A DNA stretch of 35,162 nt from Thermoplasmatota archaeon (GTDB lineage Archaea > Thermoplasmatota > E2 > DHVEG-1 > B18-G2). The stretch is taken from positions 1 to 35,162 of the forward strand of contig JAPDJO010000030.1 of the NCBI GenBank assembly GCA_029259115.1. The letters run 5' to 3'. Of this stretch, positions 8,890 to 16,656 are shown in pieces. The notes under the pieces were generated by a model. The model did not search any database, was not told the DNA's origin, and was given only the letters and a program-made list of their open reading frames with translations. Numbering within the stretch: position 1 is the stretch's first letter; the number at the start of each line of letters is the position of its first letter. The translations under genes and the position numbers were made by a program.

Positions 8890-9502
8890 ACCATTCTAAT
8901 GTCATTATAAATCTTTGCACTGCTGTTACAAATCCAACTACCGCGAAATAGATCAGGACAATCTCAAGTAGATTGAAATCATACAACTCAAAATCCACAA
9001 AAAGGTGCTGAAGAACCGGAAATATCATGAGTAGTACCAATCTATCAGCTCTTCCCAACAATCCTCTGTATATTCTCTTGTATCCAACCGCCTGAGCCTG
9101 TGTACCCATATAGCTTGTTAGTAGCACGCCGGATAAAGCAAACAGCCCTATCTCTGGACTGCACCATTTACTCAAAGATAGTCCGAGAATCATGGATACA
9201 TCTGAAAATCTGTCTATTGCATGATCTAGAAAATCACCTTTCGCGGTCGCTTCATTTTTCATTTTTGCTATTTTTCCATCTATCGCGTCAGTAAATCCGT
9301 TCAGAAATACGAATACAGAAGCTATGCAGAGAAAGTAAGTTTCCTTTTCTGTTTCAGGATCGGACAAAAAGAAGATAATTCCTGCTATAAGAGCGAATAC
9401 AAAGGATATCCACGTTACTGTATTTGGAGAGAGGTAATCAAATCTTTTTGCCACAAGTGTCAGAATAGGATCGATTCTCTCTCTAAGTCTATCGAGCACC
9501 AT
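8873..9502 (-). CDS. CDP-alcohol phosphatidyltransferase, probable archaetidylinositol phosphate synthase
   Basis: A 209-aa membrane enzyme that transfers an alcohol headgroup to CDP-archaeol. The family motif is complete: Asp72, Asp75-Gly76, Ala79, Gly89, Asp93 and Asp97, with Lys80 in place of the usual Arg. About five or six membrane spans are visible, the last near residues 180-195. The N-terminal MVLDRLRERIDPILTLVAKR and its length resemble archaeal archaetidylinositol-phosphate synthases; archaetidylserine or archaetidylglycerol-phosphate synthase is the alternative. It starts 10 bases after the stop of the kinase gene and overlaps hflX, so it is co-transcribed with both. Confidence 0.85.
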   Translation of the reverse strand: MVLDRLRERIDPILTLVAKRFDYLSPNTVTWISFVFALIAGIIFFLSDPETEKETYFLCIASVFVFLNGFTDAIDGKIAKMKNEATAKGDFLDHAIDRFSDVSMILGLSLSKWCSPEIGLFALSGVLLTSYMGTQAQAVGYKRIYRGLLGRADRLVLLMIFPVLQHLFVDFELYDFNLLEIVLIYFAVVGFVTAVQRFIMTLEWFGREK

Positions 9503-9511
9503 TTTTATCCC

Positions 9512-10042
9512 CTATATATACTCAGACCAGTCTATTTTTCCTACTTTGTATCTCTCATAATCCAGTTTTCCCTCTATTAATTCTTCTGTAATCTTTGCAA
9601 CTTCTTCCACGGTTTTATCGCTGGTATCTATCTCGAAAACTTTCCTTATTCCATGTATCTCTACAGCCTCAGATAGTATTATATCCAAAATCTCAGCCTC
9701 AACATTTTCTTCTATTTTCTCCCATTTCCATCCTTTCTCTTTTAACCTTTTTCTGAGAATATCGGGTCTGCACCTAAGGACGATAACCATATCAGAAAAA
9801 TCTATCAGATGAGAAAGATGTCCCTCGAGGATATAGTTGTTTGGCTTTTTCATAGTCTTTCTAAGGTGATTTTTCAATTTCTCTGTATCTATTATATAAG
9901 AATTTCTCTCTTTATCATGATCCAGCACGAAACCCTTTTCCAAGGCAAGATCGATCAGATTAATCACGTGGTATTTTTTCTCTAGGATTTTAGCTACCGA
10001 AGTCTTGCCGACGCCTGGCGTTCCTGTAAGTGCTATAATCAT
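9512..10042 (-). CDS. Adenylate kinase of the AK6/Fap7 type
   Basis: A 176-aa P-loop kinase with Walker A GTPGVGKTS at residues 6-14, a short lid region (RCRPDILRKRLKEKGWKWEKIEENVEAE) and the HIGH-like EGHLSH segment. The archaeal and eukaryotic AK6/Fap7 family has adenylate kinase/ATPase activity and helps mature the small ribosomal subunit. The start overlaps the glyA stop as ATGA. Length is normal for the family. Confidence 0.9.
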   Translation of the reverse strand: MIIALTGTPGVGKTSVAKILEKKYHVINLIDLALEKGFVLDHDKERNSYIIDTEKLKNHLRKTMKKPNNYILEGHLSHLIDFSDMVIVLRCRPDILRKRLKEKGWKWEKIEENVEAEILDIILSEAVEIHGIRKVFEIDTSDKTVEEVAKITEELIEGKLDYERYKVGKIDWSEYI

Positions 10043-11367
10043 ACTAATCTATGGTATTCGTAACCATTAAGACCTTCGTGGAAGCAATAATGAACCTTCT
10101 GATAGTCTTTCCTAAATTCTTTTATCTCTTCCCTTATCTTCTTAGGATCTTCCTTATCTATTAAAACCCTTTTCATGAACTCGGCTACATTCTCCATCTC
10201 GCTTTCCTTCATTCCTATCCTTGTTAGCTCTTGCGTTCCTAGCCTTATACCCGATGGATTTAAAGGATCCTTGTCTCCTGGTATCATATTCATATTCGTT
10301 ATTATACCAGCCTCATACAGAAGCTTTGAAGCTTCCTTACCTTTCCCCTCACCAATCCTAACCAATAGCTGGTGAGATTTTGTAAAACCAAGTTTTTCTC
10401 CAAAAACATCAAACCCCCTCTCATAAAGTGCCTGACCAAGCTTTTGGGCATTTTTGATCGTTTGTCTAGCATAATCTTTTCCGAACTGGAGATGCTCAGC
10501 AAAAGCTATTGCCTTGGCAGCTACATGATGCAGATGGTATGAAGAGGTAACTCCAGGAAAAACACCAAAGTTTAATCTCCTTAGGAACTTTTTGTCTTCT
10601 TCTGTATCTCCTTTGTGATCAGATAGTATTACTCCGCCCTGCGGTCCTGGCAGAGTCTTATGAGTCGAGCCAGTCATGACATCCGCTCCTTCTCTTAGTG
10701 GATCCTGGAAATAGCCTGCTCCTATCAATCCTAAAACATGAGCAGCATCGTATACAACATAAGCACCAACCTCATGAGCAGCATCCGCAAGCTCCTCTAA
10801 CGGAGTGGGAAATAGAAAGACAGATTGACCAAATAGAGCCAATTTGGGTTTTACTTCCTTTATGAGCTTGACTGCTCCATCAACATCTATATTCATCTCC
10901 TCATTTCTAAATGGGTAGAATACAAGGTTGATTCCTCTAACTCCGGCTGCTCCCCATTTTCCAAAAGATATATGAGCTCCATCTGCAGTATCGAGAACCG
11001 TTGCAGTCTCTCCAGGTTTTATCAGAGCTTTGAGGACGGCCATGTTTGCTGTGGTTCCTGCTGTTGGTCTGACATCTGCATATTCACACTTGAAGAGTTT
11101 TTTAGCTAACTCTATAGCTTTAAGCTCAACTTTATCGAAAAACTCACAACCCTCGTAGTATCTGTTTCCAGGAGTTCCTTCCGCGTATCTTCCATGAAAA
11201 TCTGATATCAAAACCTCTTTGCATAGTGGCGAGAGAATATTCTCGCTCGCTATCATCGGCAAGGAGCTCGCAAAGAGCTCGTTGTTCTTGATGGTCTGCT
11301 CTCTTACATACAACGCTTCCTTATACCAGTCCATACTGGTCACCAGATTCGAATATGGATGTGACAT
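10039..11367 (-). CDS. glyA: Serine hydroxymethyltransferase
   Basis: Interconverts serine and glycine with a tetrahydropterin one-carbon carrier in the cytosol; PLP-dependent. The PLP lysine lies in GSTHKTLPGPQGG, and EGTPGNRYYEGCEF, DGAHISFG and YDAAHVLGLI are classic family segments. The frame is open to 11514, but the family N terminus begins just before MDWYKEAL. I prefer the ATG at 11367 (MSHPYSNL); the ATG at 11334 is also possible. An AT-rich TATA-like sequence near 11404-11417 on this strand supports a start near 11367. First gene of the operon glyA, AK6, CDP-alcohol transferase, hflX. Confidence 0.93.
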   Translation of the reverse strand: MSHPYSNLVTSMDWYKEALYVREQTIKNNELFASSLPMIASENILSPLCKEVLISDFHGRYAEGTPGNRYYEGCEFFDKVELKAIELAKKLFKCEYADVRPTAGTTANMAVLKALIKPGETATVLDTADGAHISFGKWGAAGVRGINLVFYPFRNEEMNIDVDGAVKLIKEVKPKLALFGQSVFLFPTPLEELADAAHEVGAYVVYDAAHVLGLIGAGYFQDPLREGADVMTGSTHKTLPGPQGGVILSDHKGDTEEDKKFLRRLNFGVFPGVTSSYHLHHVAAKAIAFAEHLQFGKDYARQTIKNAQKLGQALYERGFDVFGEKLGFTKSHQLLVRIGEGKGKEASKLLYEAGIITNMNMIPGDKDPLNPSGIRLGTQELTRIGMKESEMENVAEFMKRVLIDKEDPKKIREEIKEFRKDYQKVHYCFHEGLNGYEYHRLV

Positions 11368-11416
11368 AAAAAGATGATGGAACAGAGATTTCTCATACCC
11401 ATCGATAAATTTAAAT

Positions 11417-11457
11417 ATGTTATGTATATATAACATAATGTTAGAAATACTTAACAT
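11417..11457 (+). promoter_or_regulatory. Twin operator ATGTTA-N8-TAACAT, two copies 21 bp apart
   Basis: Two inverted repeats have identical geometry: ATGTTA at 11417-11422 with TAACAT at 11431-11436, and ATGTTA at 11438-11443 with TAACAT at 11452-11457. Each has an 8-base spacer and their centres are 21 bp apart, two helical turns, so both face the same side of DNA. The first surrounds a TATA box (GTATATAT, 11424-11431) for the DUF2178/XRE operon; the second covers the predicted start of transcription. The left edge also abuts the likely glyA promoter. The probable binder is the XRE protein encoded third in the operon. Confidence 0.7.
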
Positions 11458-11468
11458 AAGGTGAGATG

Positions 11469-11840
11469 ATGAATAGGAAGCGATTTGCGATGTGTGGCGC
11501 CGTGATAAGTGCAATTATTGGAGCAATCGTTGGCTACAGTATGCATATCCATAATTTTGTACTTCCATTTGTTGCAGTGACTGCAGGAATTCTAATACTA
11601 CATTTGCTCAGACGAAAAGTGGATGAGGTAATTGAAGATGAAAGGATTTACAGGATAAGCGAGAAAGCATCTAGAAGGGTTCTAGAGATTTTTGGCACAG
11701 GCTCAGCACTCGCAGGAATTACGTTAATCGCACTTGATAAACATCAAGAGGCTGGTTATGCCTTGGCATTCTCCGCATGTGTCTTGATACTATTGTATAT
11801 GGTCTTCTATGCTTATTACAGCATGAGATCCCTGGATTAG
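11469..11840 (+). CDS. DUF2178-like membrane protein (first paralogue)
   Basis: A 123-aa, four-span membrane protein: hydrophobic segments near residues 9-24, 30-46, 73-90 and 95-115. Between spans 2 and 3 sits the motif VIEDERIYRISEKASRR, shared with the next gene as DER-x3-I-x2-KA; this resembles DUF2178-type proteins of archaea, which often neighbour an XRE regulator. Two adjacent ATGs (11466 and 11469) are possible. I chose 11469, four bases after the ribosome-binding site AGGTGA, instead of 11466, which leaves only one base. Function unknown. Confidence 0.8.
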   Translation: MNRKRFAMCGAVISAIIGAIVGYSMHIHNFVLPFVAVTAGILILHLLRRKVDEVIEDERIYRISEKASRRVLEIFGTGSALAGITLIALDKHQEAGYALAFSACVLILLYMVFYAYYSMRSLD

Positions 11841-11848
11841 GTGATAGT

Positions 11849-12208
11849 ATGAAGGTTTTTTACATTGGGATTTTAATGATTCTTATTGGTGTCTTGCTCT
11901 GGCTGATAAAGATCTATACTCTTGGAACTGGGCTACTCCTGGCAGGAATCCTTCTGCTAATTTCATATATATACCATGTAAGGAAACCGAAAACGGAAAC
12001 CATCATAGATGAAAGAGTGGAAAGAATAAATGATAAAGCTGGCAATTATGCCTTCTGGATAACCATCGCAACTCTATCCATAGTTTTTTGGATCAATTTT
12101 TATGGAATCAAGGTGAGCATGAAAGATATCTACATGATCACTCTCCTTGCTGGGATCTACTCATGGATCATCTCCAGATTCTATCTCTCTAGAAGGGATA
12201 TGAGATGA
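11849..12208 (+). CDS. DUF2178-like membrane protein (second paralogue)
   Basis: A 119-aa membrane protein with four spans (about 4-20, 26-42, 69-86, 93-112) and the same loop motif, [18 protein letters not shown]. It appears to be a diverged tandem duplicate of the gene before it. The frame is open from 11777, but the ATG at 11849 has a good AGGTGA site four bases upstream and avoids a 64-base overlap. It ends in ATGA, overlapping the regulator start. Its function is unknown; the constant association with an XRE regulator is the main clue. Confidence 0.8.
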   Translation: MKVFYIGILMILIGVLLWLIKIYTLGTGLLLAGILLLISYIYHVRKPKTETIIDERVERINDKAGNYAFWITIATLSIVFWINFYGIKVSMKDIYMITLLAGIYSWIISRFYLSRRDMR

Positions 12209-12408
12209 GGACAAGAATCAAAGAGTACAGAGCAAGGTACAACATGACTCAAGAAGAGCTTGCAAGGAGGGTTGGGGTTAGAAGAGAAACCATCGTTTTT
12301 TTGGAGAAAGGGAAATACAATCCCTCTCTGAAACTTGCATACAGAATTGCAAAGGTTTTTAACGCTACCATTGAGGACATCTTTCTGTTTGATGATGAAC
12401 AGTTATAG
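12205..12408 (+). CDS. XRE-family helix-turn-helix regulator (YozG-like)
   Basis: A 67-aa protein that is nearly all one HTH_3 domain: [17 protein letters not shown] forms helices 2 and 3, then [21 protein letters not shown]. Such small proteins bind DNA as dimers and commonly repress the operon that encodes them. The start overlaps the stop of the preceding membrane-protein gene as ATGA, so the three genes are one unit. The twin operator at 11417-11457 is the obvious candidate target. No ligand domain is present, so any signal must come through the membrane partners or protein level. Confidence 0.9.
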   Translation: MRTRIKEYRARYNMTQEELARRVGVRRETIVFLEKGKYNPSLKLAYRIAKVFNATIEDIFLFDDEQL

Positions 12409-12441
12409 TTGAAAATGACTTTTCGGCAGAGTTTTTAAGAT

Positions 12442-13527
12442 TTATATCTCAAGAAAGGTTGGAGCATGAGTTAATTTTCTCACCCTTCCGTTCAAAAAAA
12501 CAAAATCATCCTCTATCCTTATCCCACCAACACTTTTTAGATATATGCCAGGCTCTATGGTGAATGTTACCCCATTGGAAAATCTCTCTTTCACACCATT
12601 AACTAAACTGAATCCATCGTGAACCTCCAGACCTATGGTATGACCAGAGGAATGTATGAATTTGCCTCTAAATGCTGTTTTTTCTATGAATTCGAATATT
12701 CTCTTGTGAACGGTCTCGAATCTGGTACCTTCCCTTATTACTCTCCTTCCCGCTTCCTGCGCTTCCAAGACAATTTCAAACATTCTTCTTACTCTGTCAT
12801 TTGCTCTCCCATAGACAAAACTTCTTGTTATATCCGATACATAACCTTCATATCTCGCACCGAAGTCTAACAAAACGATTTCATTTCTTCTCAATTTTTT
12901 GTTTCCTGGAATGTGATGAGGTACTGCACTGTTCTTACCAAAAGCAACTATGCTTTTGAAAGCTGTTTCATCCCCACCATACTCTTTCACCAGCAGATCT
13001 ATTTGAGAAGCGATCCCTTTTTCGCTTATCCCTTCCTTCAGTTTATTCAACAACTCTTCGAAAACTTTCTCTGAAATCTTGCAAGCCCTTTTGATCATCT
13101 TTATTTCATGATCATCTTTTGTTAATCTTGATAGAAGCATCCCTTTACTGATGTCCCGCAGTTTCTTTTCCCCAGCCCATTTTTTTATGAGCTTATAATC
13201 ATAGAAGCTGGTATATTTTGCATCAAATCCTATAACTGAACAATCTTTAACCAGTTTTTTCAATTCATCCTTTATCTTTTTTTGATCTTTCGCTATAAAA
13301 ACATCAATGTAATCTTTCTCAACTTTGTCAAGACCAGATGTAATCAGTTTTACTCTCTTATCCTCTCTCTTGCAGATAGCTATAGATCCCTCAAAGAATC
13401 CTTTCACCAAACCAGTTATATAAGAAAAGGTAGGATTTGGACTGGACCTTTTTATTGAGATTATGCAGTCTATATCTTCACCAAGTAGAGAAAATATCTT
13501 CTTAACTCTATCTCCGATTCTTAGCAT
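12442..13527 (-). CDS. M24-family metallopeptidase, Xaa-Pro dipeptidase-like
   Basis: A 361-aa pita-bread peptidase that probably cleaves Xaa-Pro peptides in the cytosol. The N-terminal creatinase-like domain covers about 1-125; the catalytic domain has all metal ligands: the two Asp in LLDFGARYEGYVSDITRS, His in SSGHTIGLEVHDG, and Glu in TIEPGIY and GIRIEDDF. Length and layout match archaeal prolidases. It is 30 bases downstream of a regulator gene on the same strand and converges with the XRE gene, 33 bases away. Confidence 0.9.
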   Translation of the reverse strand: MLRIGDRVKKIFSLLGEDIDCIISIKRSSPNPTFSYITGLVKGFFEGSIAICKREDKRVKLITSGLDKVEKDYIDVFIAKDQKKIKDELKKLVKDCSVIGFDAKYTSFYDYKLIKKWAGEKKLRDISKGMLLSRLTKDDHEIKMIKRACKISEKVFEELLNKLKEGISEKGIASQIDLLVKEYGGDETAFKSIVAFGKNSAVPHHIPGNKKLRRNEIVLLDFGARYEGYVSDITRSFVYGRANDRVRRMFEIVLEAQEAGRRVIREGTRFETVHKRIFEFIEKTAFRGKFIHSSGHTIGLEVHDGFSLVNGVKERFSNGVTFTIEPGIYLKSVGGIRIEDDFVFLNGRVRKLTHAPTFLEI

Positions 13528-13557
13528 TGTACGTCCTTTCTGCGAACCCCCTCCTAT

Positions 13558-13947
13558 CTATTTTCTTTCGTATCTCTGTATGATCTCTTTGAGTTCTTGC
13601 AAACTCTCTTTTATGCTGTTTAACTCTTTCATCTTCTCCTCTTCAAGCTGTTTTATGATCTCTGACAAAGGTGTTGTAAGTCTGTAAACATGTACAGGCC
13701 TTCCTTTACCCTTCTTTTTAACGTCTCTCTTTGTTGCCCATCCCCTCCTTCTCAATTCCTGCATAGCTACACTAACTTCGGGCTGTCTTAAGTTTGCCCC
13801 CCTCTCCACATCCGCTGATTTACACTCTTCCACTTGAGATATGTAAAGCAAAGTTTTTGCTAAATTTTTTGGCACCCCTAACTCTGCAAATAGCTCTACT
13901 ACTTTCTCGTCAGACTCATCTAAAACAGGCTGTTTCTTTTGTTTCAT
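13558..13947 (-). CDS. Winged-helix transcriptional regulator (COG4738-like)
   Basis: A 129-aa protein with a winged-helix domain around residues 15-95: LGVPKNLAKTLLYISQ, then CKSADVERGANLRQPEVSVAMQELRRRGW as the recognition region and KGRPVHVYRLT as the wing. A C-terminal helix (about 95-129) is suited to dimerisation. It resembles the archaeal predicted regulators of COG4738 and, more distantly, TrmB/MarR. A ribosome-binding site GGTGAGGAG precedes the ATG and a clear TATA box lies upstream. It may control the peptidase downstream or itself. Confidence 0.85.
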   Translation of the reverse strand: MKQKKQPVLDESDEKVVELFAELGVPKNLAKTLLYISQVEECKSADVERGANLRQPEVSVAMQELRRRGWATKRDVKKKGKGRPVHVYRLTTPLSEIIKQLEEEKMKELNSIKESLQELKEIIQRYERK

Positions 13948-13979
13948 TTTCTCCTCACCGATATTGAAATCATTCTGAC

Positions 13980-13991
13980 CTATTTATAATT
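13980..13991 (-). promoter_or_regulatory. TATA box of the winged-helix regulator gene
   Basis: On the minus strand AATTATAAATAG lies about 38 bases upstream of the start codon, which predicts a short leader holding the GGTGAGGAG ribosome-binding site at 13951-13959. Confidence 0.6.
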
Positions 13992-14011
13992 TTCTTAATT
14001 TTTCCTCCACT

Positions 14012-14929
14012 CTATTTTTGCAACCTTATTTCCAATTTCATAAAATCTCTAGCAACTATAGAATCCTCAAAAACCTCTTTTGCCTCCCTTTCTAGATCAT
14101 CATCTCTCATATACCTTGGACTTATGTGAGTCAAAACCAATCTTTTAACATTCGCCTTCTTTGCTATCTCTGCAGCCTGGCGTGCTGTGCTGTGCGCATA
14201 CTCTAGAGCAACATCTTCCAGATCTGACAAGAAGGTTGAGTCATGTATCAGTAAATCTGCATTTTTTGCGTACTCTACCACTTTATTTGTAGGTCTTGTA
14301 TCTCCAGAGTAAACTATCTTTCTACCAGGTCTTGGAGGTCCGAGAACCATATCTGGAGTTATTATCCTTCCATCCTTTAGTTTCACACTCTCTCCCCTCT
14401 GCAGTTTTCCGAACAAAGGTCCTTCGGGAACTCCTAATTCAAGAGCCTTTTCTTTGTTGAATCTGCCAGGTCTCTCATCTTCTTCCAGAACGAAACCTAA
14501 AGTTGGAACATTGTGATTTACTCTAAATGGTCTCACTTCGTATCCTTCAAATCTGACCTTGTCCCCCTCATCCACATCTACACCTCGAATCTCATAGGTG
14601 GGCTTGAAGTATCCTAGATTTTTAATTGTCTCCACTAATCTACTCGTCCCTTTTGGTCCATATATTAGCAAGGGATCTTTTCTGTCGTTGAGTTGCATCG
14701 TTTGAATCAAACCAGGTAAGCCTAAAAAATGGTCACCATGAAAGTGTGATATGAATATACTCTTTATCTGCATATAGCTTAATTCTGATCTCTGTATCTG
14801 CCTCTGAGTCCCCTCTCCGCAATCAAACAAAATGATCTCTCCACCCCTCTTTACAGCAATAGAAGAAACATTCCTCTTTACCGTGGGCCAGCTTCCCCCG
14901 GTTCCCAAGAATATAACGTATAGTTGCAT
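14012..14929 (-). CDS. rnz: Ribonuclease Z (tRNA 3' endonuclease)
   Basis: A 305-aa metallo-beta-lactamase-fold endonuclease that trims the 3' trailer of tRNA precursors. This matters here because the two tRNA genes in the window lack CCA. The core motif SHFHGDHFLGLPG gives His62, His64, Asp66 and His67; further ligands lie in VNHNVPTLGF, YSGDTRP and LTHISPRY. The flexible-arm region (about 150-190, with GPLFGKLQRGE) is present. Length is normal for the short RNase Z form. It follows the tRNA methyltransferase gene by 31 bases, so both belong to a tRNA-maturation cluster. Confidence 0.95.
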   Translation of the reverse strand: MQLYVIFLGTGGSWPTVKRNVSSIAVKRGGEIILFDCGEGTQRQIQRSELSYMQIKSIFISHFHGDHFLGLPGLIQTMQLNDRKDPLLIYGPKGTSRLVETIKNLGYFKPTYEIRGVDVDEGDKVRFEGYEVRPFRVNHNVPTLGFVLEEDERPGRFNKEKALELGVPEGPLFGKLQRGESVKLKDGRIITPDMVLGPPRPGRKIVYSGDTRPTNKVVEYAKNADLLIHDSTFLSDLEDVALEYAHSTARQAAEIAKKANVKRLVLTHISPRYMRDDDLEREAKEVFEDSIVARDFMKLEIRLQK

Positions 14930-14960
14930 CTCTTAAGGTTATTTCAAAGAAGAATAAAAA

Positions 14961-15965
14961 CTATTTTGTGAAGATACAGATGTATCTGGTTAGATTTCCA
15001 TGAACTCTGAATGGGTGTACCTCTACAAGATCCATGTAATCGCAGCCGATTTTTATCAATTCAATACTTGGGATTGCACAAACCAGTTTCTTTCCACTCT
15101 TTAGAACATTGGAAATGGAAAGGAAAGCTCTCTTGTACAATTTCTCTATAGGTTCTTTCTTTGTCGTCGAGGCTCTTCCATATGGAAAGTCTGTAACTAC
15201 AGCATCTACTTTGCCAAATATATCTATCTCGCCGACGTCTACATTCTCTATCTCGAATCCCTTAATCCCGTAGTAACGTAGATTCTTCTTGCAACCTTCA
15301 GCTATCCATCTTTCTATATCACTTCCCATGACTTCTGCTCCAATGAGACCAGCCTCTATTAATATACCCCCTGTTCCGCAAAACGGATCCAGAAGTTTTT
15401 CTCTTGCCTTTACCTCTGATAGATTTACCATGCATCGCGCCAGGCGTGGATGCATAGATATAGGTAGAAAAAAAGGTCGGAAGTTCGCTTTCCTCTTCTC
15501 GTATTGACTTCTATTCACTTCGAATAACTTTTTCCCCACAAACCAGAGTTCCTCTGATAATAGCAACCTTATCTCAGTATCTGGGTTAGTTAAATTTACA
15601 TCGTGTTTATCAGCGTATATCCCTCCTAGTTTCTTTTCTAAATCAATGGATCTAAGCTTTTTATTACTCCTGTTCTCACATCTCACCCTAAAGCTACCCT
15701 CTATATCTACTTTGGTTTTTCTTGCTTTTTTCAGAAGATGACGGAGGTATGGCTTTGTTGAGAAGAGATAGATGTCTATAAGATGGGAAAGAGCTAATCT
15801 TTGAGAGACCTTTTTGATATCGGCTCTACCCTCGATGTTTACCAGTAGAAAGCTACCAAATATATCCATATATCTATAACTTACACCCTCACTTTTCAGA
15901 CAATGAATGACTTCAGAAGGGGATAGCGATGGATGCTCTCCAGATAGCTCAAACACTACTTTCAT
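14961..15965 (-). CDS. tRNA (guanine10-N2)-dimethyltransferase, THUMP-domain
   Basis: A 334-aa SAM-dependent methyltransferase of the Trm11/Trm-G10 family, modifying G10 in the D arm of tRNA. The N-terminal half (about 1-155) is the THUMP RNA-binding region. The Rossmann domain begins near residue 170 with LLDPFCGTGGILIEAG, then MGSDI, and the catalytic motif IV is TDFPYGRAS (a DPPY variant). The start at 15965 lies three bases after the stop of the CBS gene. Adjacent RNase Z supports a tRNA role. Confidence 0.9.
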   Translation of the reverse strand: MKVVFELSGEHPSLSPSEVIHCLKSEGVSYRYMDIFGSFLLVNIEGRADIKKVSQRLALSHLIDIYLFSTKPYLRHLLKKARKTKVDIEGSFRVRCENRSNKKLRSIDLEKKLGGIYADKHDVNLTNPDTEIRLLLSEELWFVGKKLFEVNRSQYEKRKANFRPFFLPISMHPRLARCMVNLSEVKAREKLLDPFCGTGGILIEAGLIGAEVMGSDIERWIAEGCKKNLRYYGIKGFEIENVDVGEIDIFGKVDAVVTDFPYGRASTTKKEPIEKLYKRAFLSISNVLKSGKKLVCAIPSIELIKIGCDYMDLVEVHPFRVHGNLTRYICIFTK

Positions 15966-15968
15966 ATT

Positions 15969-16466
15969 TTACTTCTCTTCTGTAATCTCATGGTATTGGC
16001 AAGCTCTGTAATATTTGCATATCAGGTGATGTAATGTTATCTCTCCTATTAGCCTTCCTTTATTGTCGATGACGGCTAACCTTCTGACCCTGTATTTCTT
16101 CATCCTCAATAGTATATCGTATATCTTTTCATCAGCCTTACAAGTTACTGGTCTTTTTGACATGATCTCTTCAGCTTTAGATACCATCCCAAATTGCAAA
16201 GATCTAAGATCCGGTTTTCCGAACATATATGGGGGGAGATGAGGTGGAGAGAGTAAGGATAACAGATCATGCTCAGTTATGACACCTATCAATCTCATAT
16301 TTTTTTTGTCATCAACAACCCAAACGTGATTCTTTCCGCTGACTATAGATAAGATTGTTGCTATGTCGGTATCTTTATCTACGACGGGAAGATCCCAAGA
16401 TCTTCTATCCATCAAATCTTTGACTTTTAGGTTGTAGAATTCTTTTATCAGCCTCTCCTTTCTCAT
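15969..16466 (-). CDS. Tandem CBS-domain protein
   Basis: A 165-aa protein made of two CBS domains (about 14-75 and 95-155: KVKDLMDRRSWDLPVVD and AEEIMSKRPVTCKADEKI). A CBS pair binds adenine nucleotides or related ligands and acts as a sensor; no effector domain is fused, so the partner is unknown. Its TATA box, GATTTTAAAT on the minus strand at 16491-16500, is about 25 bases upstream of the ATG, which predicts a nearly leaderless message. It is first in a row with the tRNA methyltransferase and RNase Z. Confidence 0.88.
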   Translation of the reverse strand: MRKERLIKEFYNLKVKDLMDRRSWDLPVVDKDTDIATILSIVSGKNHVWVVDDKKNMRLIGVITEHDLLSLLSPPHLPPYMFGKPDLRSLQFGMVSKAEEIMSKRPVTCKADEKIYDILLRMKKYRVRRLAVIDNKGRLIGEITLHHLICKYYRACQYHEITEEK

Positions 16467-16530
16467 TGCTTTAAGAGAATGTTGTAGAATATTTAAAATC
16501 TATGACCATCAGCTAGGCAAAGATAGAAAC

Positions 16531-16547
16531 TTATTTTAAGTATAATG
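16531..16547 (+). promoter_or_regulatory. TATA region of the cspA promoter
   Basis: TTATTTTAAG followed by TATAATG gives one or two TATA candidates. Transcription would start near 16558-16568, right at the foot of the long hairpin at 16562. Confidence 0.5.
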
Positions 16548-16561
16548 AACATACTTATCCT

Positions 16562-16617
16562 GCAAAAGAGTAGGAACAAAAGAGAAGCCCCGCTTCTTTT
16601 TGTTTCTATTCTTTTGC
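16562..16617 (+). promoter_or_regulatory. Long hairpin in the cspA leader
   Basis: Bases 16562-16588 pair with 16592-16617 to give 26 base pairs around a CCC loop, interrupted only by one bulged base near 16582. Two of the pairs (16574 with 16605, 16570 with 16609) are G-U in plus-strand RNA but would be A-C mismatches in the minus strand, which favours a function as plus-strand RNA. The 3' arm holds TTTTT (16597-16601), a possible termination point. Predicted transcription begins at the base of the stem. Likely a regulatory leader; a DNA repeat or terminator is the alternative. Confidence 0.75.
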
Positions 16618-16626
16618 TAAAAAAAC

Positions 16627-16650
16627 CAGACCTCCAAGGTCTGAGGAGGT
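16627..16650 (+). promoter_or_regulatory. Two-state hairpin over the cspA ribosome-binding site
   Basis: CAGACCT (16627-16633) pairs with AGGTCTG (16637-16643) around CCA, leaving the ribosome-binding site GGAGGTGA (16645-16652) free. Alternatively ACCTCC (16630-16635) pairs with GGAGGT (16645-16650) around nine bases and hides it. The two forms share bases and exclude each other. This is what an RNA thermometer or translational switch looks like, but no experiment is implied. Confidence 0.65.
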
Positions 16651-16656
16651 GAGTAA

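Noticed and set aside
11368..11514. N-terminal extension of glyA up to 11514
   Set aside because: It covers the twin operator and the start of the divergent membrane-protein gene, and the family does not have it.
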